Shown in pieces: positions 9,600 through 18,079 of a stretch of DNA of 64,000 nt (within the stretch, counting starts at the first letter, position 1; the number at the start of each line of letters is the position of its first letter). Under the pieces are notes generated by a model. That model made no database searches. It saw nothing but the letters and a program-made list of their open reading frames with translations, and was not told the origin of the DNA. Source of the DNA: Flavobacterium weaverense (GTDB lineage Bacteria > Bacteroidota > Bacteroidia > Flavobacteriales > Flavobacteriaceae); the NCBI RefSeq assembly GCF_003688495.1, contig NZ_REFH01000009.1:620001-684000 (forward strand). The letters are read 5' to 3'. The translations under genes were made by a program, and so were the position numbers.

Positions 9600-10952
9600 A
9601 TGACTACTTTTGAGCAATTCAATCTTCCTAAATCCGTACAAAAAGCAATTGACGATTTAGGATTTACAACACCGACTCCAATTCAGGAAAAAACTTTTTC
9701 TGTGATTATGTCTGGTAGAGATATGATGGGAATCGCTCAAACGGGTACAGGAAAAACATTTGCATACCTATTGCCTCTATTAAAACTGTACAAGTTCACT
9801 CCTGGTCACACACCAAAAATTGTTATTCTTGTTCCTACGCGTGAACTAGTTGTTCAAGTTGTTGAGGAAGTGGAAAAGCTGACTAAATACATGTCTGTTA
9901 GAACAATTGGAATTTTTGGAGGAGTAAACATCAATACTCAAAAAACAACCGTTTATACTGGTTGTGATATCCTTGTGGGAACGCCAGGAAGAATCATGGA
10001 TTTAACATTAGATAATGTTATTCGTTTTGAAGAAATGCAGAAACTTGTTATCGATGAGTTTGACGAAATGTTGAACTTAGGATTTCGTACGCAGCTGACT
10101 TCTATTTTGGCTATGATGCCAAAAAAACGTCAAAACATATTGTTTTCAGCAACAATGACTGATGAAGTAGATGCAATTTTGAATGATTTCTTTGATTATC
10201 CAGAAGAAGTTACGCTTTCGGCATCTGGAACACCATTAGAAAATATCAAACAAATTACATTCCAAGCACCGAATTTCAACACTAAAATAAATTTATTAAA
10301 ACATTTATTGCACAATAACGAAGACATGAGTCGCGTGTTAGTGTTTGTAAATAATAAAAAAATTGCTGACTTAGTACAAGAACGTATCGAAGAAGAATTT
10401 GAAGACCAGTTTGGAGTAATTCACTCTAACAAATCTCAAAATTATCGTTTAAGTACGATGGCTTCCTTTCAAGAAGGTAATCTTCGTGGATTGATTACAA
10501 CTGATATTATGGCGAGAGGATTGGATATTTCCAATATTACTCATGTCATCAACTTTGAAATGCCTGAACTTCCTGAATTGTACATGCACAGAATAGGTAG
10601 AACCGGTCGTGCTGATGCTAAAGGAACTGCGATAAGCTTTGTTGCGCCTCGTGAAGAAGAATACAAAGTTGAGATTGAAGTATTAATGAATACTGAACTG
10701 TCAATTGAAGAATTCCCTGAAACAGTTGAAATTTCATCAAAATTAATCGAGCCTGAAAAAGACAGACAACCGATGAAGTTTATGATGAAAAAGCAAAAAC
10801 TTGATGGAGATGGTGCTTTTCAAGAAAAAAGTAAAAAGAACAAGAAAGTCAATCTTGGAGGTCCTGGTGTAACTAAGAAAAAAACACATGGTTCTGTTAA
10901 TAGAAACATGTTAAAGACTAGAGATAAGAAAAGAAAAGATAAGAACAAATAA
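9600..10952 (+). CDS. DEAD-box RNA helicase (DEFD variant)
   Basis: This is an ATP-dependent RNA helicase of the RhlE/DbpA-like group, probably for ribosome assembly or RNA remodelling. It has the Q motif (TPTPIQE, about 24-30), motif I AQTGTGKT (46-53), PTRELV, GTPGR, motif II near 152, SAT near 183, and the second-domain motifs ARGLD and HRIGRTGR. Motif II reads DEFD instead of DEAD; the first two acidic residues and the last one are kept, so ATP hydrolysis should survive. The C-terminus (about 400-450) is rich in lysine and arginine and probably binds RNA. The start follows a -7 element by 16 bp. Confidence 0.92.
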   Translation: MTTFEQFNLPKSVQKAIDDLGFTTPTPIQEKTFSVIMSGRDMMGIAQTGTGKTFAYLLPLLKLYKFTPGHTPKIVILVPTRELVVQVVEEVEKLTKYMSVRTIGIFGGVNINTQKTTVYTGCDILVGTPGRIMDLTLDNVIRFEEMQKLVIDEFDEMLNLGFRTQLTSILAMMPKKRQNILFSATMTDEVDAILNDFFDYPEEVTLSASGTPLENIKQITFQAPNFNTKINLLKHLLHNNEDMSRVLVFVNNKKIADLVQERIEEEFEDQFGVIHSNKSQNYRLSTMASFQEGNLRGLITTDIMARGLDISNITHVINFEMPELPELYMHRIGRTGRADAKGTAISFVAPREEEYKVEIEVLMNTELSIEEFPETVEISSKLIEPEKDRQPMKFMMKKQKLDGDGAFQEKSKKNKKVNLGGPGVTKKKTHGSVNRNMLKTRDKKRKDKNK

Positions 10953-11020
10953 TAGTGTTCAGAGATATAATAGTGTTCAGTGCTCAGTTTTTTAGTGTTC
11001 AGAATTTAAACTGAACACTA
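10953..11020 (+). repeat. Short direct and inverted repeats after the helicase
   Basis: TAGTGTTCAG occurs three times in direct orientation (10953-10962, 10971-10980, 10993-11002). The last copy pairs with its exact reverse complement at 11011-11020 to form a 10-bp perfect stem with an 8-nt AT loop. A second nested hairpin (CACTAC at 11037-11042 with GTAGTG at 11050-11055, flanked by TTCGG/CCGAA) follows. The pair sits between convergent genes and could terminate transcription from both sides. Confidence 0.6.
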
Positions 11021-11080
11021 AATAGTTGTTTCGGACCACTACCAACTGAGTAGTGATGACCGAAGACTGATAACTCACAC

Positions 11081-12193
11081 CTACTTCTTCCCAAAAACCA
11101 AACATACTGGAGCGCACAATGTAATTTTCTTTCCTGTATCTGTTAAGCTTCCTGTAGTTCTATTTCGTTTGAAAATTACAACATTATTTGTGTATTGATG
11201 TGCTATTAAAAGAAACTTTCCACTTGGATCTATTGCAAAACTTCTAGGTCCGTTTCCTCCTGTACTAATTTGACTCTTTTTTTCTAATTTCCCATTTTTT
11301 AGTATTTTAAAAATTGAAATATCATTAGCAGTTCCGCGATTAGTTGCGTACAAAAATTTACCATCAGGCGAAATATGAATGTCAGCAGCGCCATTAGTTC
11401 CATTAAAATCTTTTGATACGACTGTGTTTTCTTCTATTTTTTCAAGAGTTCCTTTTAAATACCTAAAAACTGTAACTGTACCATCATTTTCTTGCAGCAA
11501 ATAAACAAATTTTCCATTTTTACTAAAGGTTAAATGTCTTGGACCACTTCCTAATTTCACTGAAATACTATCTTTTTTCTTCAAAATTAGGTCTGTAGCA
11601 TTTGGATCGTACTCGTAAGAATATATTTTATCGATACCTAAATCGGTTGCTAAAACATATTTTTTATCAGGAGAAAAGCTAACCATATGTGCATGCGGTA
11701 CTTTTGGTTTTTGAGTTTGACTTAATTCCTTATTATGTTGAACTATTTGCTTTGCCTTAGTAATACTTCCATCATTATTACGGCCAAAAACAGAAATACT
11801 TCCACTTGAATAATTAGCAACTATTACATTTTTTTTATCATTAATGATATAACAAGGATCAGCACCTTTAGCACTTTCAATGTTTATTAAGTCCATTTTC
11901 CCTGAAGAAGGCTTATAATCGAATGCACTTACTGTACTTTTATCACCGTTTTCATTGACAGAGTAAATGTATTTATTGTCACTTGAAATACTTAAAAAAC
12001 TTGGGTTGATTACATTTTCTGTACTATTTTTAAAATTAAAATTTCCTGTTTTAGCATCAAAATCATAAACATAGATCCCTTTACTATCGCACTTAGTAGT
12101 GTATGTACCAATTAACAAATTAGACTTGTTATTTTGAGCTTGCACGCTCGCAATTGTAAAAATAAATAAAAGAAAGGCAACCGAATTTTTCAT
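11081..12193 (-). CDS. Secreted lactonase-family seven-bladed beta-propeller
   Basis: A signal peptide (residues 1-19, VQA-QN) is followed by seven repeating blades with the family's phrases: NPSFLSISSDNKYIYSVNE, GPRHLTFSKNGKFVYLLQE, DIHISPDGKFLYATNRG and GPRSFAIDPSGKFLLIAHQ. This is the YbhE/Pgl-type 6-phosphogluconolactonase family (usual length about 340-390). The signal peptide puts it in the periplasm or outside, where 6-phosphogluconolactone would not be expected. A true pentose-phosphate role is therefore doubtful and another sugar lactone may be the substrate. It is convergent with the helicase and divergent from the BatA-domain gene. Confidence 0.82.
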   Translation of the reverse strand: MKNSVAFLLFIFTIASVQAQNNKSNLLIGTYTTKCDSKGIYVYDFDAKTGNFNFKNSTENVINPSFLSISSDNKYIYSVNENGDKSTVSAFDYKPSSGKMDLINIESAKGADPCYIINDKKNVIVANYSSGSISVFGRNNDGSITKAKQIVQHNKELSQTQKPKVPHAHMVSFSPDKKYVLATDLGIDKIYSYEYDPNATDLILKKKDSISVKLGSGPRHLTFSKNGKFVYLLQENDGTVTVFRYLKGTLEKIEENTVVSKDFNGTNGAADIHISPDGKFLYATNRGTANDISIFKILKNGKLEKKSQISTGGNGPRSFAIDPSGKFLLIAHQYTNNVVIFKRNRTTGSLTDTGKKITLCAPVCLVFGKK

Positions 12194-12304
12194 GTTTGTC
12201 GAATTATTAAAAAGCTAAAATAAACATTATATTTAGATAGAAAATCAAATAGTCTATAGTTTGAAAATTTATAACAACTTAATCTAAAACTATAAACAAA
12301 TTTG

Positions 12305-12312
12305 TATTTTTG
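12305..12312 (+). promoter_or_regulatory. Candidate -7 element upstream of the BatA-domain gene
   Basis: TATTTTTG matches TAnnTTTG and lies 62 bp before the ATG, in the divergent region. No clear -33 TTG accompanies it. Confidence 0.4.
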
Positions 12313-12374
12313 GCTGATATAATTCAATAAGATTCATTCAAATTATGAATCAGAGAAGTTAATACAAACTCAGA

Positions 12375-14303
12375 ATGCATTTTAAACATCCCGAAATTTT
12401 ATATTTTCTTTTCGCACTAATTGTTCCAATTCTGGTGCACTTATTCCAATTAAGACGTTTCAAAAAAGAATACTTCACCAACGTTCGTTTTTTGAAAGCA
12501 CTTTCCATTCAAAGTAGAAAAAGTTCAAGAATAAAAAAGTGGTTACTTCTAGCCTCGCGCCTACTATTACTATTTTGTATCATAGTAGCGTTTGCGCAAC
12601 CGTTTTTTGAATCTAAAGACAGTAAAAACGCAAGCAATGAATTGTATATTATACTAGATAACTCATTTAGTATGCAAGCAAAAGGAAAAAAAGGGGAATT
12701 ACTAAAAAGAGCTGTACAAGAATTACTTGAAGAAACTCCAGAAAACGTAAATTTCTCCTTAATTACAAATTCAGAAAATTATTGGAATACTGATATTAAA
12801 TCAATTCGCAACGAACTACAGAATTTACAGTACAGCGCAAGCCCTTTTAAATTAGATAATATAATGGCCAAACTGAAAGCACATAAAACCGCTTTCAAAA
12901 AAGACATCGTAATCATAACAGATGGTATTGGCATCGACCAAAAACAATTAAAAAATATCGATGATAAAAACTTTGCTACGTTTATTATCGAAAAAGCAGT
13001 TCCTAAAAATAATGTTTCAATCGACAGCGTATTTATTCAAAAGACATTAGATAATTTTTACGAAATTAGTATCCAATTATCAGGATACGGTGATAATTTT
13101 GAACCGACGCCTATTTCGCTCTACAATAACAAATCATTAATTGCCAAGACGACTGTCACTTTAGAAAATTCAAAGAAAAATATCAACTTTACTATTCCAA
13201 AAACTGATTTTCACGGTTATGCCTCGATTGAAGACAACGGCCTTCCTTATGATAATAAATACTACTTCAGCATCTCTAAGCCAAAGAAAGTTAATGTTAT
13301 AAGCATTGGGGAAGCTGTAAAAAATAATTTTCTCAGCCGTATTTATACTGCTGATGAATTCACATTTGAAAGTAGTACGTTAATCTCTTTAGACTATAAT
13401 AAACTAGAAGAGCAAGATGTTATAGTTTTGAATGAAGTAGATGATATTCCGCAAGCATTAATTACTACTTTAATATCTTTTATAAAGAAAGGAGGAAACC
13501 TTATTGTAATTCCTTCAGCGCTATGCTCGATTTCAAATTTAAATTCCTTGCTGTCTAATTTTGGTAATCTAAAATTTAATTCATTAGAAAATAAAGAAAA
13601 ATTGATAACGAAAATTAATTTCGATCATCCAATTTACAGCAACGTTTTTGAGAAGAAAGTTGTTAATTTCCAATATCCAAAAACTAACAAATCATTTTCA
13701 TTGACAAATACAACTCCGGCAATATTGTCATACGAGGATCAAAGCACTTTTTTAACCTCAATTAATAATGGAATTGGACAAATTGCAGTTTTCTCAGCCC
13801 CTTTTAATATCGAGAATTCAAATTTCCTGCAATCACCTCTTATTGTACCCACTTTCTATAAGTTGGCTATGCAGAATCAAAATAGTGGTGTGAATGCTCT
13901 AATAGTAGGAAATAGTAATTCCCACGTGACTACCGTCACCCTTAATAAAGATGATATTTTAGTGGTAAAAGGAGATGAAAACGAATTCATTCCGCTGCAG
14001 CAAATTTTAACCAATAAGGTAAAAATGATTTTTAATGACAGTCCTACTCAAGCTGGGAATTATACTATTTTTAATAAAAAAGAAAAAATAGAAAATATTA
14101 GCTATAACTACGATAGATCAGAAAGTAATTTGACTTTGAGTTCTCAAAATCTTTTATCAAACTACAAAACGGTTGAATCTATCAAATCGTTATTCGACAA
14201 GTTACAAACGGACCGAACGGATAATCAAATTTGGAAATGGTTTGTTATATTTGCACTGTTATTTCTAATTATAGAAATGGCAATTATAAGATTCGTGAAA
14301 TAA
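12375..14303 (+). CDS. BatA-domain membrane protein with degenerate VWA domain
   Basis: The N-terminus matches the aerotolerance-regulator/BatA domain: helix 1 (about 8-24, LFALIVPILVHLFQLRRF) and helix 2 (about 56-75). A VWA-like domain follows with a MIDAS-type DNSFSM near residue 96 and ITDGIG further on. The rest is periplasmic and ends in one C-terminal helix (about 620-640) with a short tail. Bacteroidota carry several such proteins near bat operons or, as here, just before a dihydroorotase-like gene. The function is not established; a membrane-complex or stress role is inferred. It is first of four same-strand genes (to 16639). Confidence 0.8.
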   Translation: MHFKHPEILYFLFALIVPILVHLFQLRRFKKEYFTNVRFLKALSIQSRKSSRIKKWLLLASRLLLLFCIIVAFAQPFFESKDSKNASNELYIILDNSFSMQAKGKKGELLKRAVQELLEETPENVNFSLITNSENYWNTDIKSIRNELQNLQYSASPFKLDNIMAKLKAHKTAFKKDIVIITDGIGIDQKQLKNIDDKNFATFIIEKAVPKNNVSIDSVFIQKTLDNFYEISIQLSGYGDNFEPTPISLYNNKSLIAKTTVTLENSKKNINFTIPKTDFHGYASIEDNGLPYDNKYYFSISKPKKVNVISIGEAVKNNFLSRIYTADEFTFESSTLISLDYNKLEEQDVIVLNEVDDIPQALITTLISFIKKGGNLIVIPSALCSISNLNSLLSNFGNLKFNSLENKEKLITKINFDHPIYSNVFEKKVVNFQYPKTNKSFSLTNTTPAILSYEDQSTFLTSINNGIGQIAVFSAPFNIENSNFLQSPLIVPTFYKLAMQNQNSGVNALIVGNSNSHVTTVTLNKDDILVVKGDENEFIPLQQILTNKVKMIFNDSPTQAGNYTIFNKKEKIENISYNYDRSESNLTLSSQNLLSNYKTVESIKSLFDKLQTDRTDNQIWKWFVIFALLFLIIEMAIIRFVK

Positions 14304-14334
14304 ATAACGAAGTTCAAATAATTAAAAATTAAAT

Positions 14335-15588
14335 ATGAAGCTAATCATCAGAGACGCCAAAATTATTGATTCTCAAAGTCCTTTTCACAACAAGACTGTA
14401 GATATTTTAATTGTTGATGGTTTGATAGAAAAAATAGGGACATCGCTTCCAAATTCTGAAGCTGTAGAAGAATTGAAATTTGATAATCTACATGTCTCAC
14501 AAGGTTGGTTTGACAGTAGCGTATCGCTAGGCGAACCAGGTTTTGAAGATCGTGAAACTATTTCAAACGGACTTTCAACGGCAGCAAAAAGTGGTTTTAC
14601 AGCAATAGCATTACAACCTAATTCCTACCCTATTATTGATAATCAGTCGCAAGTAAATTTTGTTTTAAACAAAGCTTCAGGATTTGCAACTCAACTTTAT
14701 CCTATCGGTGCCTTGACTAAGGAGAGCGCAGGTAAAGATATGGCGGAATTATATGACATGAAAAAGGCAGGTGCAATTGCTTTTGGAGATTATAATAAAA
14801 GTTTAGACAATGCTAATCTTCTTAAAATCGCTTTACAATACGTTCAAGATTTTGATGGACTGACTATCGCTTTTTCGCAGGATGAAAATATTAAAGGAAA
14901 TGGCGTAGCTAACGAAGGAATTGTTTCTACAAGATTAGGACTAAAAGGAAATCCAAATTTAGCAGAAGAACTACAAATTGCAAGAAATTTATTTTTACTC
15001 GAATATACGGGAGGAAAACTACATATTCCAACGGTCTCTACAAAAAAATCAGTGCAACTTATTAAAGACGCTAAATCCAATGGATTGAACATAAGTTGTA
15101 GTGTTGCGGTACATCATCTTGTCCTGACAGATGAAAAATTAGAGGGTTTTGATACACGATTTAAAGTTTCACCACCTCTGCGAACAGACTCGGATAGAAA
15201 AGCGTTGCTGAAAGGTATAAAAGATGGCACAATAGACATGATTACTTCAGATCATAATCCTATCGATATCGAGCATAAAAAAATGGAGTTTGACGGTGCT
15301 AAAAATGGGACAATTGGTCTTGAAAGCGCTTTTGGTGCATTAATGACTGTTTTACCACTAGAATTAGTGATTGATAAATTAACTTCCGGAAAAGCAAGGT
15401 TTGGAATCGAAATTCAAACGATTAATGAAGGGTCAAAAGCAAATATCACTTTATTTAATCCAAAATCAAAAAGTATTTTTACAAAAGCGAATATACTTTC
15501 AAAATCGAAAAATTCAGCTTTTCTGGGAACAGAAATACAAGGAAAAGTTCATGGTATTTTAAACCAAGGACAATTAATTTTAGCATAA
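14335..15588 (+). CDS. Dihydroorotase homologue lacking the metal-binding HxH
   Basis: The amidohydrolase fold of dihydroorotase is clear from the DAKIIDSQSP start, the GEPGFEDRETISNG segment, TSDHNPID and the C-terminal metal-independent sheet (ANITLFNP). In active enzymes the first barrel strand reads DxHxHxRxPG. Here it is DSSVSLGEPG (about residues 61-70), with both histidines and the arginine replaced, so the binuclear zinc site cannot form normally. Other proteobacteria have catalytically dead PyrC' subunits needed for aspartate transcarbamoylase assembly. A similar role is possible here, but no pyrB is in the window. It ends 3 bp before the next ORF. Confidence 0.82.
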   Translation: MKLIIRDAKIIDSQSPFHNKTVDILIVDGLIEKIGTSLPNSEAVEELKFDNLHVSQGWFDSSVSLGEPGFEDRETISNGLSTAAKSGFTAIALQPNSYPIIDNQSQVNFVLNKASGFATQLYPIGALTKESAGKDMAELYDMKKAGAIAFGDYNKSLDNANLLKIALQYVQDFDGLTIAFSQDENIKGNGVANEGIVSTRLGLKGNPNLAEELQIARNLFLLEYTGGKLHIPTVSTKKSVQLIKDAKSNGLNISCSVAVHHLVLTDEKLEGFDTRFKVSPPLRTDSDRKALLKGIKDGTIDMITSDHNPIDIEHKKMEFDGAKNGTIGLESAFGALMTVLPLELVIDKLTSGKARFGIEIQTINEGSKANITLFNPKSKSIFTKANILSKSKNSAFLGTEIQGKVHGILNQGQLILA

Positions 15589-15591
15589 AAA

Positions 15592-15918
15592 ATGAACGAA
15601 ACTATAGAAACAGGAAAAACGGCAGCTATTACTAGTTACATTTTAGGAATAGGTGTGTTTATTGCCATGTCAATGAATTCAGAAGACAAGAATGCATTTG
15701 CTTCATTTCATATCAGACAAGGTCTAGGAATCACTTTAACCTTCATATCATTAGGACTAGTTATCAGTAATTTTGATAGCATGATGATTTCTGCACCAAT
15801 GTGGATTTTCGTACTTGTGCTATGGTCTTACGGAATTACAAGCGCAATAAAAGGGGAAACAAAACCAGTTCCATTATTAGGGAAATATTTTCAAAAGTGG
15901 CTTTCAAGCATATCTTAA
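15592..15918 (+). CDS. Small Tic20/DUF4870-like membrane protein
   Basis: A 108-residue protein with about three hydrophobic segments (near 12-25, 48-65, 70-88) and the AFASFHIRQGLGI phrase typical of small DUF4870/Tic20-like membrane proteins, whose role is unknown. Its start lies 3 bp after the dihydroorotase-like stop, so the two are co-transcribed. Confidence 0.7.
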   Translation: MNETIETGKTAAITSYILGIGVFIAMSMNSEDKNAFASFHIRQGLGITLTFISLGLVISNFDSMMISAPMWIFVLVLWSYGITSAIKGETKPVPLLGKYFQKWLSSIS

Positions 15919-15988
15919 ATTTTAACTTCAAAGTCTCTTATCTTTCTCAACTCTAAAATATTGCTTGAGATTATAAAAAAATACAAAA

Positions 15989-16639
15989 ATGAAATTATCT
16001 TTAGAATACAAAATTCGTGAACCAAAAGTAAAATTAGATAAAAATCCACTTCTATTACTTTTACACGGTTACGGCAGCAATGAAGCTGATTTATTCTCGT
16101 TTGCAGAAGAATTACCAGAAGAATATTATATTATTTCAGCGCGCGCGCCTTATGATATGCAATATGGAAGTTATGCTTGGTACGCAATAAACTTTGATGC
16201 AGATCAAAATAAATTTTCAGATAACGAACAAGCTAAAACTTCAAGAGATTTGATTGCTAAATTCATTGATGAATTAGTTCATAATTATCCTATTGATGCT
16301 AGTAATGTATCATTAATTGGCTTTAGCCAAGGATCAATATTAAGTTATGCAGTGGCATTATCCTATCCAGAAAAAGTACAGCAAGTTGTTGCGATGAGTG
16401 GATACTTAAATCTAGACATCGTTGCGGATGACTACCTAAAAAATACCTTATCAAATTTAAGAATATTTGCTTCGCACGGAACAGTAGATCAAGTAATTCC
16501 AGTAGAGTGGGCACGAAAAACGCCTGCTATTTTAGAAAACCTCGGCGTGGCTGTTACTTACAAGGAGTATCCAATAGGTCACGGAGTTGCACCGCAAAAT
16601 TTTTACGATTTTAAAAATTGGTTAGTGAACCAAAAGTAG
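15989..16639 (+). CDS. Phospholipase/carboxylesterase-family alpha/beta hydrolase
   Basis: A cytoplasmic esterase of the YpfH/lysophospholipase-carboxylesterase type, 216 residues as usual. Seen motifs are the oxyanion-side LLLHGYGSNE (about 22-31), the nucleophile elbow GFSQGS (serine near 112), the acid in GTVDQVIP (Asp near 167) and the histidine in IGHGV (near 198). The natural ester is not predictable. There is no signal peptide. It is the last gene of a run of four on this strand and is followed by a bidirectional hairpin. Confidence 0.85.
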   Translation: MKLSLEYKIREPKVKLDKNPLLLLLHGYGSNEADLFSFAEELPEEYYIISARAPYDMQYGSYAWYAINFDADQNKFSDNEQAKTSRDLIAKFIDELVHNYPIDASNVSLIGFSQGSILSYAVALSYPEKVQQVVAMSGYLNLDIVADDYLKNTLSNLRIFASHGTVDQVIPVEWARKTPAILENLGVAVTYKEYPIGHGVAPQNFYDFKNWLVNQK

Positions 16640-16644
16640 AAGAA

Positions 16645-16688
16645 TCAATCGCAGTTTTCAGATCTCAATTTCTGATTACTGCGATTGA
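16645..16688. terminator. Bidirectional hairpin between convergent genes
   Basis: TCAATCGCAGT (16645-16655) pairs perfectly with ACTGCGATTGA (16678-16688), with a 22-nt loop. It sits between the esterase stop and the stop of the opposite-strand gene. Confidence 0.6.
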
Positions 16689-16700
16689 ACTTTATAAAAT

Positions 16701-17207
16701 CTAATTATGCTTTTGATATAGTAAAGACTGATTCACTTCAAAAGCTATCGTTTTGTCTTCATTGACAAAATATTTCAACAAAACTTCTCCCCAAATTTCT
16801 CCATCGCTATAATCAGCGATAATCCATCTGTGATTCAATATTTTCACTTTATTAATAATGAATTTATTCGCACCTATTTGGTCTTGACCCGTGTACGGAT
16901 TGCCCTTTGGATTTGAGTTGTAATCTAAAAGCTTTTCAGTAACGACAGGAATTAGTTCTTGATATTTTACTGATTTAGAATCATTAGAAGAATCAAAATA
17001 ATTTTGTGCGTTGTCATTATTTTCTAAAGAAAAATAATTAGCATCGGCTAATTTAGTGGTAACAAGATCGATACTATCTCTCAACTTAGTCGTAGTTCGC
17101 TTATATCGTTCTTCTTGAAATTTAACTTCTTTACTTAAAAACATATAAGTGAAAAGCGTTGTCAGTACGGCAAGAATAGTAAGATAAAGGAATAAAGATT
17201 TTTTCAT
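16701..17207 (-). CDS. Membrane-anchored protein of unknown function
   Basis: A 168-residue protein with one N-terminal membrane helix (about 5-24), a polar heptad-like stretch that may be a short coiled coil (about 28-60, KEVKFQEERYKRTTTKLRD) and a C-terminal soluble part ending LLKYFVNEDKTIAFEV. No known domain is recognised. The helix without a clear cleavage site suggests periplasmic exposure with a membrane anchor. It starts 13 bp after the upstream metallo-hydrolase stop and is probably co-transcribed with it. Confidence 0.7.
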   Translation of the reverse strand: MKKSLFLYLTILAVLTTLFTYMFLSKEVKFQEERYKRTTTKLRDSIDLVTTKLADANYFSLENNDNAQNYFDSSNDSKSVKYQELIPVVTEKLLDYNSNPKGNPYTGQDQIGANKFIINKVKILNHRWIIADYSDGEIWGEVLLKYFVNEDKTIAFEVNQSLLYQKHN

Positions 17208-17220
17208 TTTTTTAATGGAA

Positions 17221-17985
17221 TTATATAATAATTTCTAAATTATCATATGCAAGGAATACGTTACTAGGAAGCTTTTTTTGAACCTCTTCATGAAATCCCA
17301 TTATATGACTGATGTGTGTGAGATAAGCCTTCTCTGGCTGGACCAAAGTTATGAAATCTAGCGCTTCTTGCAAATTAAAATGCATGTCATGAGCTTCTTC
17401 TCGCAAAGCATTTATAACAAGAACTTTTAAATTTTTAAGTTTCAAAACCTCACTTTCTTCAATAGTTTTTACATCAGTCAAATAAGCAAAATCATCAATT
17501 CTATAACCAAAAACTTGTAGAGTACCATGCATAACATTTATTGGAATGGCCGTTTTATTTCCAATGAAAAATGGCAAATTGTTTTTGACTTCTATGGTGG
17601 CAATAGAAGGTGCTCCCGGATATTTATTAACTGTTGCAAAAACGTATTCAAAACGTCGTCGAAGATTATCAATTACGCGCTGGTGACCAAAGATAGGAAT
17701 CTCACCTTGCTTAAAATTGAAAGGTCTGATATCGTCAATTCCTGCAGTGTGATCTGAATGTTCGTGTGTAAACAAAATTCCATCTACTTTGGGACAATTA
17801 GAGATCAACATTTGTTGTCTAAAATCTGGTCCACAGTCAATAATAAAGGAATGGTTTTCCCAAGAAATCCATATTGAGACTCTCAGCCTTTTATCTTTTA
17901 GGTCGCTACTTTTACATACTGGATGATTACTCCCTATAACGGGAATACCTTGTGACGTACCAGTTCCTAAAAAATATACCTTCAA
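17221..17985 (-). CDS. Metallo-beta-lactamase-fold hydrolase, PhnP-like
   Basis: The protein begins with the PhnP/YcbJ-type opening FLGTGTSQGIPVIG, followed by the zinc motif THEHSDH (H74, H76, D78, H79), MHG near 150 and a late histidine (LTHISH). Length (254) fits the PhnP-like branch that hydrolyses cyclic phosphodiesters. No phn genes are nearby, so a phosphonate role is unlikely; a general phosphodiesterase is a fair guess. Divergently placed to the gene at 18080, and probably first gene of a two-gene unit. Confidence 0.85.
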   Translation of the reverse strand: MKVYFLGTGTSQGIPVIGSNHPVCKSSDLKDKRLRVSIWISWENHSFIIDCGPDFRQQMLISNCPKVDGILFTHEHSDHTAGIDDIRPFNFKQGEIPIFGHQRVIDNLRRRFEYVFATVNKYPGAPSIATIEVKNNLPFFIGNKTAIPINVMHGTLQVFGYRIDDFAYLTDVKTIEESEVLKLKNLKVLVINALREEAHDMHFNLQEALDFITLVQPEKAYLTHISHIMGFHEEVQKKLPSNVFLAYDNLEIII

Positions 17986-18045
17986 CGCTCTTGTTTTTAT
18001 TTACAAAAATAGGGTTAATTCTCTTTCTTTAGAAGCCTATTTCAT

Positions 18046-18053
18046 TAACTTTG
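18046..18053 (+). promoter_or_regulatory. -7 element for the gene at 18080
   Basis: TAACTTTG followed by CAAC matches the TAnnTTTG consensus, 26 bp before the ATG. The -33 region is not convincing. Confidence 0.5.
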
Positions 18054-18079
18054 CAACATATTAGCCATATTAAATAAAA

